Shown here one piece after another: positions 21,077 through 25,542 of a stretch of 25,542 bases of DNA. The translations under genes and the position numbers were made by a program. Within the stretch, counting starts at the first letter, position 1. The number at the start of each line of letters is the position of its first letter. Under the pieces are notes generated by a model, which was not told the DNA's origin, searched no databases, and saw nothing but the letters and a program-made list of their open reading frames with translations. Source of the DNA: CAYZAW01 sp964476505 (GTDB lineage Bacteria > Bacillota > Clostridia > Christensenellales > CAG-138); contig CAYZAW010000033.1 in assembly GCA_964476505.1 (NCBI GenBank), forward strand, positions 1 through 25,542, in the 5' to 3' direction.

Positions 21077-22624
21077 CTACCGCTTCCTTTCCGCATCACG
21101 GCTGGCCTTGTGCCCGCCGATCTGTCCGTTTCGCTCCACGGTGGTTGCGCCCTCCTCCAAGTTCATGCCCTTGAGGATGGCGTTCCTTCCGTATTTCTTT
21201 TGAATGCTCAGCACCGCCTTTTGCCGGTTCCGCTCCCGCAAAAGCGCCGCTTGCTCCGCCTCGCGCTGCTCTTGGGCGGCGTTCTGGTCAGTAAACAGAT
21301 CCAACTGTTCAAAGGCGGGGGCGGCTATGGCCTTGGCCTCCTCCATTACATGGTTTGCCACCACATACATTCTTCGCACCTTAAGCGCAGGGTCTACGAT
21401 GCGGTCGTACAGCTTCACAACAGCCTCTGTGATCTGCTTTGTGGAGGAGGTATGCCGCCCCAGATTGATAGAGCCGTGGGCAGCCTTTGGCACGCTTCGC
21501 CCGTAATAGTCTTGCGTAACAGGCCCCTTGTAGTTCGCACGCCGGGCGGGGTCTGTCAGGTTTTCGATGTCGTAGCCCACGGTCAGCACCATTTGATCTG
21601 CAACCAAGCCGCGATCCACCAAGTCCAGCACCAAAAGGTCGGTCATCTCCCGCACGATCAGCTTTCCCTTTTGAAAGCCGTAGGGGGTGGACAGCACCTG
21701 TCCGGTGCTGATGCTGTTGGTTTCCGGCTTGTAGGCCTTTACGTCCGCAATGGTGCAGGGCTCCCAGCCCCACGCGTGGTCGATCAAAAGCTCTGCGTTG
21801 ATGCCGAACAACCGGTAAAGCAATTCCTCATTATAATGCTCGTCCTTCTTGCCGATGGAGCATCTTGCGATATCCCCCATGGTGTACAGACCGTTTTCCT
21901 CCAGCTTTTTCGCATATCCCCGGCCGATCCGCCAGAAATCCCGCAAAGGCCGGTGCGTCCAAAGCTTTTCCCGGTAGCTTTGTTCGGTAAGCTCGGCAAT
22001 GCGCACGCCGTCCCGGTCAGGCGCGATGTGCTTAGCCTCCACGTCCATGGCGATCTTGCTAAGATACAGATTGGTGCCGATGCCTGCCGTTGCCGTAATG
22101 CCGGTGGTATGCAGCACATCCTGTATCATTTTCATGGCAAACGCCCGGGGCGTTAGGCGGTTCGCGGCAAGATACCGGGTCACATCCATAAACACCTCGT
22201 CCACGGAGTACACGTGGATGTCCTCCGGGGCGATGTACTTCAAATAAATATGGTATATCTGCGTGCTCACCTGCATGTACCGCGCCATCTGCGGCGTTGC
22301 CGTGATGTAGCTAAGCGAGAGCGACGGATTTTGTTTCAGCTCCGTATCGTTATAGGACTCGCCCGTAAACCGCCGCCCGGGAGCCAGCATTTTTCGTTTG
22401 GCATTTGCCTCCTTTACCTTTTCCACCACCTCAAAAAGCCGGGCTCTGCCGGGGATGCCGTGTGCCTTTAAGGAGGGAGACACCGCAAGGCAGATGGTTT
22501 TTTCCGTGCGGCCTGCGTCCGCCACCACCAAATTTGTGGTAAGCGGATCAAGCCCCCGTTCCATGCATTCCACAGAGGCATAAAAGGATTTGAGGTCTAT
22601 TGCGATGTAGGTCCTCTCCGCCAT
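21077..22624 (-). CDS. Y-family DNA polymerase, UmuC/UvrX-like
   Basis: This is a 515-residue translesion polymerase. The catalytic acids are D10 (YIAIDLKSFYASVEC) and D142-E143 (VYSVDEVFMD). The palm, finger and helix-hairpin-helix regions (ATAGIGTNLYLSKIAMD, WRIGRGYAKKLEENGL) are complete, and a little-finger domain follows. QLDLF at 440-444 is a beta-clamp-binding motif, and the tail after it is charged and helical. This group (B. subtilis UvrX/YqjW type) is longer than DinB (about 350-420 residues) and pairs with YolD, as here. GGAA lies five bases before ATG 22624. Its function is error-prone bypass of DNA damage. Confidence 0.93.
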   Translation of the reverse strand: MAERTYIAIDLKSFYASVECMERGLDPLTTNLVVADAGRTEKTICLAVSPSLKAHGIPGRARLFEVVEKVKEANAKRKMLAPGRRFTGESYNDTELKQNPSLSLSYITATPQMARYMQVSTQIYHIYLKYIAPEDIHVYSVDEVFMDVTRYLAANRLTPRAFAMKMIQDVLHTTGITATAGIGTNLYLSKIAMDVEAKHIAPDRDGVRIAELTEQSYREKLWTHRPLRDFWRIGRGYAKKLEENGLYTMGDIARCSIGKKDEHYNEELLYRLFGINAELLIDHAWGWEPCTIADVKAYKPETNSISTGQVLSTPYGFQKGKLIVREMTDLLVLDLVDRGLVADQMVLTVGYDIENLTDPARRANYKGPVTQDYYGRSVPKAAHGSINLGRHTSSTKQITEAVVKLYDRIVDPALKVRRMYVVANHVMEEAKAIAAPAFEQLDLFTDQNAAQEQREAEQAALLRERNRQKAVLSIQKKYGRNAILKGMNLEEGATTVERNGQIGGHKASRDAERKR

Positions 22625-22633
22625 ACTGCTTCC

Positions 22634-23224
22634 TTATGCGTGCGCACCCCACATGCAATCTCCGATTTCCATATGGGTAAACACCGCCGTAAAGGAGGAT
22701 TGCTCCGGGCTGCAGGCGTAAACGCCGAAGGAGATCTCCCCCGCGCCCTCCCACATGTGGCAAATGCGCATTTGCTGATAGGTAACGCCATCCGTGCTGC
22801 ATTCGATGCAATAGTCGCTCTCCCGCCGGCTGAAGCGATACCACATTTCCTTCACGGAGGCAGGAATGTCCGTTGTGGCCCAGTCTGAAAAGCCGTGGTT
22901 GGTCACCACGCTGCCCAACCGCTGGTACGCCTCGGTTTCGTATTCGATGGACGCCTTGAGCCAGTTGTCGCTGTTAAGGTACATCACAATACCGCACTGG
23001 TCATAGCGGTGTTGGCTGTTAAACTGCGTTTTTACCGTGAAGGAAAAATACTTTTGCTCGGTTTTCACCTGCAGCACAGGGGCATTGTCGTTTTGAAAGC
23101 CGTAGTAGGTGCGCTGCCACAGGTCTGTTCCCGGCTCAGTCACGATCTCGATTGCTTCCTCCGTTATTGTGTTTTCCTTCGGCTCCCTGATCCAGCCCGG
23201 GTTCATCTTATAAAAGCTTGCCAT
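22634..23224 (-). CDS. DUF1349 (concanavalin A-like beta-sandwich) protein
   Basis: This is a 196-residue protein without a signal peptide. The pattern MNPGWIREPKE, then FSFTVKTQFNSQHRYDQCGIVMYLNSDNWLKASIEYE and SVVTNHGFSDWATTDI, and the late CIECSTDGVTYQQMRICHM with FGVYACSP, matches DUF1349. That family was once described as regulation of enolase protein 1, and it has a jelly-roll lectin-like fold. The biochemical role is unknown. The start at ATG 23224 has GGAG seven bases upstream. ATG 23251 would add nine residues that include the ribosome-binding site. Its stop is nine bases before the polymerase start. Confidence 0.88.
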   Translation of the reverse strand: MASFYKMNPGWIREPKENTITEEAIEIVTEPGTDLWQRTYYGFQNDNAPVLQVKTEQKYFSFTVKTQFNSQHRYDQCGIVMYLNSDNWLKASIEYETEAYQRLGSVVTNHGFSDWATTDIPASVKEMWYRFSRRESDYCIECSTDGVTYQQMRICHMWEGAGEISFGVYACSPEQSSFTAVFTHMEIGDCMWGAHA

Positions 23225-23267
23225 GGATGTTCTCCTCTCCTGCCGTTTCATTGGCGGTGTCTATGCG

Positions 23268-23549
23268 TTACTCCTCCCCGATATAGCAAAACCGCTTCAC
23301 GGACTTGCCGTTGTACTCCACGGTTTCGTTCCACATGGCCTTGGGGCGCACCCATATGCCGTATTCTCCGTACAGCGCCCGGTACACCACAAGCGCCTCC
23401 CGCGTTTCCGAATGGGTGGCCAAATACAAAAGCTCGTATTCCCTGCCCTTAAAATGCCGGTAGCGCCCGGGGCGAAAGTCCTGCGCCGCCTGCCGTTCCT
23501 CTATTGTACTGCCAATAACGTTCTCCAAGCCCTCACATTCGGTTTGCAT
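23268..23549 (-). CDS. DUF1653 domain protein
   Basis: This is a 93-residue protein. After a 27-residue lead, the DUF1653 domain is plain: GRYRHFKGREYELLYLATHSETREALVVYRALYGEYGIWVRPKAMW covers residues 28-73, and the end reads VKRFCYIGEE. The small beta domain is found in many bacteria without an assigned activity. AGGAGG seven bases before ATG 23549 is the strongest ribosome-binding site in this operon. It is the first gene of the run leading to the Y-family polymerase. Confidence 0.9.
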   Translation of the reverse strand: MQTECEGLENVIGSTIEERQAAQDFRPGRYRHFKGREYELLYLATHSETREALVVYRALYGEYGIWVRPKAMWNETVEYNGKSVKRFCYIGEE

Positions 23550-23581
23550 GGCGCGCCCTCCTTGCCTTTGTTTACATTATT

Positions 23582-23610
23582 ATTGTACTCGATTCGAATT
23601 CCATTGAAAA
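23582..23610 (-). promoter_or_regulatory. Weak promoter candidate of the polymerase operon
   Basis: On the minus strand TTTTCA (23610-23605) and TACAAT (23587-23582) are separated by 17 bases. The spacer contains the palindrome ATTCGAAT. No CGAAC-N4-GTTCG LexA box was found in the intergenic region. Confidence 0.4.
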
Positions 23611-23641
23611 GAGAAGCGGCACACCGATCGTTCTGCAACAG

Positions 23642-23675
23642 GAAAACCCCTGCGGAGTTTTTCGCAGGGGTTTTC
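23642..23675 (-). terminator. Terminator of the YyaL-like gene
   Basis: A 13-bp perfect stem pairs GAAAACCCCTGCG (23642-23654) with CGCAGGGGTTTTC (23663-23675). On the minus strand the stem ends in TTTTCC. It begins 11 bases after the stop codon at 23686. Confidence 0.75.
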
Positions 23676-23685
23676 TATACAAAGG

Positions 23686-25542
23686 CTATGCCTGCTCCAA
23701 TTGCTCCAACCGGTTCACCGGCGGCAGACAGGCCTGCGCCTTGCACATGTAATACGTGGTTTCGCCGTTTTTGAGCGGATACGCCTCGGTAGGTGCTGTG
23801 GCATACAGCCGCGCATTGTACGGCAGCTCACAGGGTAGTTTGGAAAGGTCTGTATCTTTTTCTGCTGCGATCACGATCTTTTGGGGCGGATCGCAATAGT
23901 CCGAAAGCGCTGTTAAAAACATGGCGTGCCCTATGGGATACTCCTTTGCCTGCGCAGATAAAAACGCCAGCTGGTTTTTCGCCAAGGTCTCGTACTCCTC
24001 TTCCCCCGTGATGTGATACAGCCGCACGGCGTTATGCGCCATCATGCCGTTGCCGCTTGGCACCGCGCCGTCGTAGGTATCCTTAGGTCGCAAGATCAGC
24101 TGCTCGTTTTCCTCCCCGTACAGGTAAAAGCCGCCGTTTTCTTCATCAAAAAAGTCCACCACGGCTTTCTGGAAAAAGTGCCGGGCGTTTTGTAGATAGT
24201 CTTCCTCCAGCGTTGCCTCGTACAGCTCCAACAAAGCAAAAGTGAAGTTGGCGTAATCCTCCAAGAACCCCTTTTCGCTTCGCCTGCCCTCCCGCACACT
24301 TACATACAGCGTGTCCTCCACGCAGCTATGCTCCTGCAAAAATGCATGGGCGCGCTTTGCCGCAGCTAGATACTCCGCCTTGCGGCTGACGCGGTACAGG
24401 CGGCACAGGGCAGCGATCATCAGACTGTTCCAGCCGGTCAGCATTTTATCGTCCAACAGCAAACGGCTTCTGCTTTTTCGGTATGCATACACGGCGGAAA
24501 GGTCGCTTTCAAAGTCCTCCGTCATGGCGGCGGTTTTCAGCAGGTTAGGAATGCTTTTCCCCTCAAAATTGCCCGCTTCGGTGATATCATAATACCGGTT
24601 GAAGGCAGTGCCCTTGTCCTCCCCTAATAAGCCGGTAATTTCGTCCGGCGTGAATACATAGTATTTTCCCTCCACGCCCTCGCTGTCTGCATCCTGCGCA
24701 CTGTAAAAGCCGCCCTCCTGCCCGGTCATTTCCCGCAAAACATAGGTTGCCGTTTGCTCTGCCGCGCGCAGATACAAGGGCGTTTTTGTTACGGCATAGG
24801 CTTGGCAGTAGCTTAAGATCAACAGCGCGTTGTCGTACAGCATTTTTTCAAAGTGCGGCACCAGATACCGTTCGTCCGTGGAATAACGGCAAAAGCCGTA
24901 GCCGATGTGGTCGAAAAGACCCCCGCGGTACATCTGCGTCAGGGTTTTTTCCGCCATTAGCAGGCATTGTTCGTCCCCGGTCTTTTGATACTGGGTCAGT
25001 AAAAACAGCAGATTGTGCGCTGCGGGGAACTTGGGTGCGCCGCCAAAGCCGCCGTTTCGCGCGTCAAAGCTGCGTTTATACTGAGACACCGCCGCAGTCA
25101 GCAGCCGTTCCTCCGGGGAATTGCCCGTTTCGGCCGGCTTTTTAAGCGCGTTTACGATCTCCTCCGCGGAATGCAAAAGCGCCTCCCGCTCGGTTTCCCA
25201 TTTTTCTTGAATCAGCAGTAATAATTCGTAGAAGCCCGGCATGCCCGGACGGGTATGCTTGGGAAAATAGGTGCCGGCAAAAAAGGGCTTTTGCTCTGCC
25301 GTCATAAAAATACTGGTGGGCCACCCGCCGCCGCCCGTAAACGCCTGACACACCTCCATATAGATGCTGTCGATATCCGGGCGCTCCTCCTTATCCACCT
25401 TTACGGAAACGAAGTGCTCGTTCAATACCTTGGCGATCTGTGCGTCCTCAAAGCTTTCGTGCGCCATAACATGGCACCAATGGCAGGTGGAATAGCCGAT
25501 GGATAAAAACACGGGCTTGTCCTCCGCCTTGGCTTTATCAAA
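23686..25542 (-). CDS. YyaL/DUF255 thioredoxin-domain protein (5' end outside window)
   Basis: This is 618 residues without the start, since the frame is open to the window edge. The N-terminal part seen is a thioredoxin-like domain, with KPVFLSIGYSTCHWCHVM holding a CHWC active-site-like motif, followed by DKEERPDID and GGWPTSIFM, the hallmarks of the DUF255 (YyaL, human SPATA20) family. The remainder (about residues 160-600) forms a glycosidase-like alpha-toroid (GGFGGAPKFP, HFEKMLYDNALL, GGFYSAQDADSEG, GWNSLMIAALCR). Full-length members run near 670 residues, so roughly 40-60 residues lie outside. The role in bacteria is unresolved. It is monocistronic as seen. Confidence 0.93.
   Translation of the reverse strand, partial: FDKAKAEDKPVFLSIGYSTCHWCHVMAHESFEDAQIAKVLNEHFVSVKVDKEERPDIDSIYMEVCQAFTGGGGWPTSIFMTAEQKPFFAGTYFPKHTRPGMPGFYELLLLIQEKWETEREALLHSAEEIVNALKKPAETGNSPEERLLTAAVSQYKRSFDARNGGFGGAPKFPAAHNLLFLLTQYQKTGDEQCLLMAEKTLTQMYRGGLFDHIGYGFCRYSTDERYLVPHFEKMLYDNALLILSYCQAYAVTKTPLYLRAAEQTATYVLREMTGQEGGFYSAQDADSEGVEGKYYVFTPDEITGLLGEDKGTAFNRYYDITEAGNFEGKSIPNLLKTAAMTEDFESDLSAVYAYRKSRSRLLLDDKMLTGWNSLMIAALCRLYRVSRKAEYLAAAKRAHAFLQEHSCVEDTLYVSVREGRRSEKGFLEDYANFTFALLELYEATLEEDYLQNARHFFQKAVVDFFDEENGGFYLYGEENEQLILRPKDTYDGAVPSGNGMMAHNAVRLYHITGEEEYETLAKNQLAFLSAQAKEYPIGHAMFLTALSDYCDPPQKIVIAAEKDTDLSKLPCELPYNARLYATAPTEAYPLKNGETTYYMCKAQACLPPVNRLEQLEQA

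Noticed and set aside
21029..22156. 375-residue plus-strand frame
   Set aside because: It is fully antisense to the Y-family polymerase, whose catalytic residues prove the minus strand; a high-GC antisense shadow.
1..25542. CRISPR array, insertion sequence, toxin-antitoxin or restriction system
   Set aside because: No regularly spaced repeats, transposase, recombinase, methylase or toxin-antitoxin pair could be found in any frame.

Overview
The window looks like a chromosomal stretch from a Bacillota genome, most likely class Clostridia. The reasons are the strong AGGAGG-type ribosome-binding sites, the many Clostridia-typical families (DUF6054, DUF6434, DUF2975, DUF2087 beside a GIY-YIG protein, DUF3795, DUF3788, YolD with a Y-family polymerase), the aldo/keto reductase with a ferredoxin tail, and moderate GC content. 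I cannot place it lower than that from sequence alone. It contains about 30 protein genes, mostly on the minus strand and packed into short operons, plus the 3' end of a tRNA gene. No insertion sequence, phage module or CRISPR array was seen.

Layout. (1) 1-1100: tail of a probable tRNA-Ser, two terminator hairpins, a 21-bp direct repeat of the tRNA 3' end (attachment-site-like), then an AT-richer stretch with a DUF2975-type membrane protein. (2) 1145-2530: a large secreted protein of unknown function with its own promoter. (3) 2739-5845, minus strand: a small protein with an EF-hand/dockerin-like calcium loop, two coupled flavodoxin-fold proteins (the second fused to membrane helices), DUF6054 and two GNAT acetyltransferases, ending in a long branched terminator. 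(4) 6018-6788, plus strand: an HpaI/RhmA-type class II aldolase, expressed divergently from region 3. (5) 6829-9832, minus strand: two more flavodoxin-fold proteins with Cys clusters, a stand-alone AAA/ABC-type ATPase and a RimJ-like GNAT. (6) 9897-10427: a CDP-alcohol phosphatidyltransferase. (7) 10566-13145: an aldo/keto reductase with two 4Fe-4S motifs and an MFS exporter, each behind a MerR-type promoter with a 19-bp spacer and a matching palindrome. (8) 13256-15158: a CPBP membrane protease, a SAP/DUF6434 protein and a rhodanese lipoprotein, followed by a possible small ORF or gene remnant. (9) 15434-16082, plus strand: a degenerate GIY-YIG protein with DUF2087. (10) 16164-18058, minus strand: DUF3795, DUF3788 and an alpha/alpha-toroid-like protein. 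(11) 18223-20592, plus strand: a membrane protein starting with the Na+-decarboxylase beta-subunit motif, an alpha/beta hydrolase and a membrane-anchored serine hydrolase. (12) 20629-23549, minus strand: DUF1653, DUF1349, a Y-family DNA polymerase and a YolD-like protein. (13) 23686-25542: a YyaL/DUF255 thioredoxin-domain protein, cut by the window edge.

The common themes are redox and detoxification (four flavodoxin-fold proteins, Fe-S aldo/keto reductase, rhodanese, thioredoxin-domain protein, MerR-controlled exporter), small-molecule modification (three GNATs) and mutagenic repair (Y-family polymerase/YolD). The most notable points are the paired MerR promoters, the decarboxylase-motif membrane protein, the flavodoxin-membrane fusion operon, the short protein-like reading frame after the rhodanese gene, and the tRNA-end repeats. 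Several starts were moved from the longest reading frame to the best ribosome-binding site, as noted per gene.
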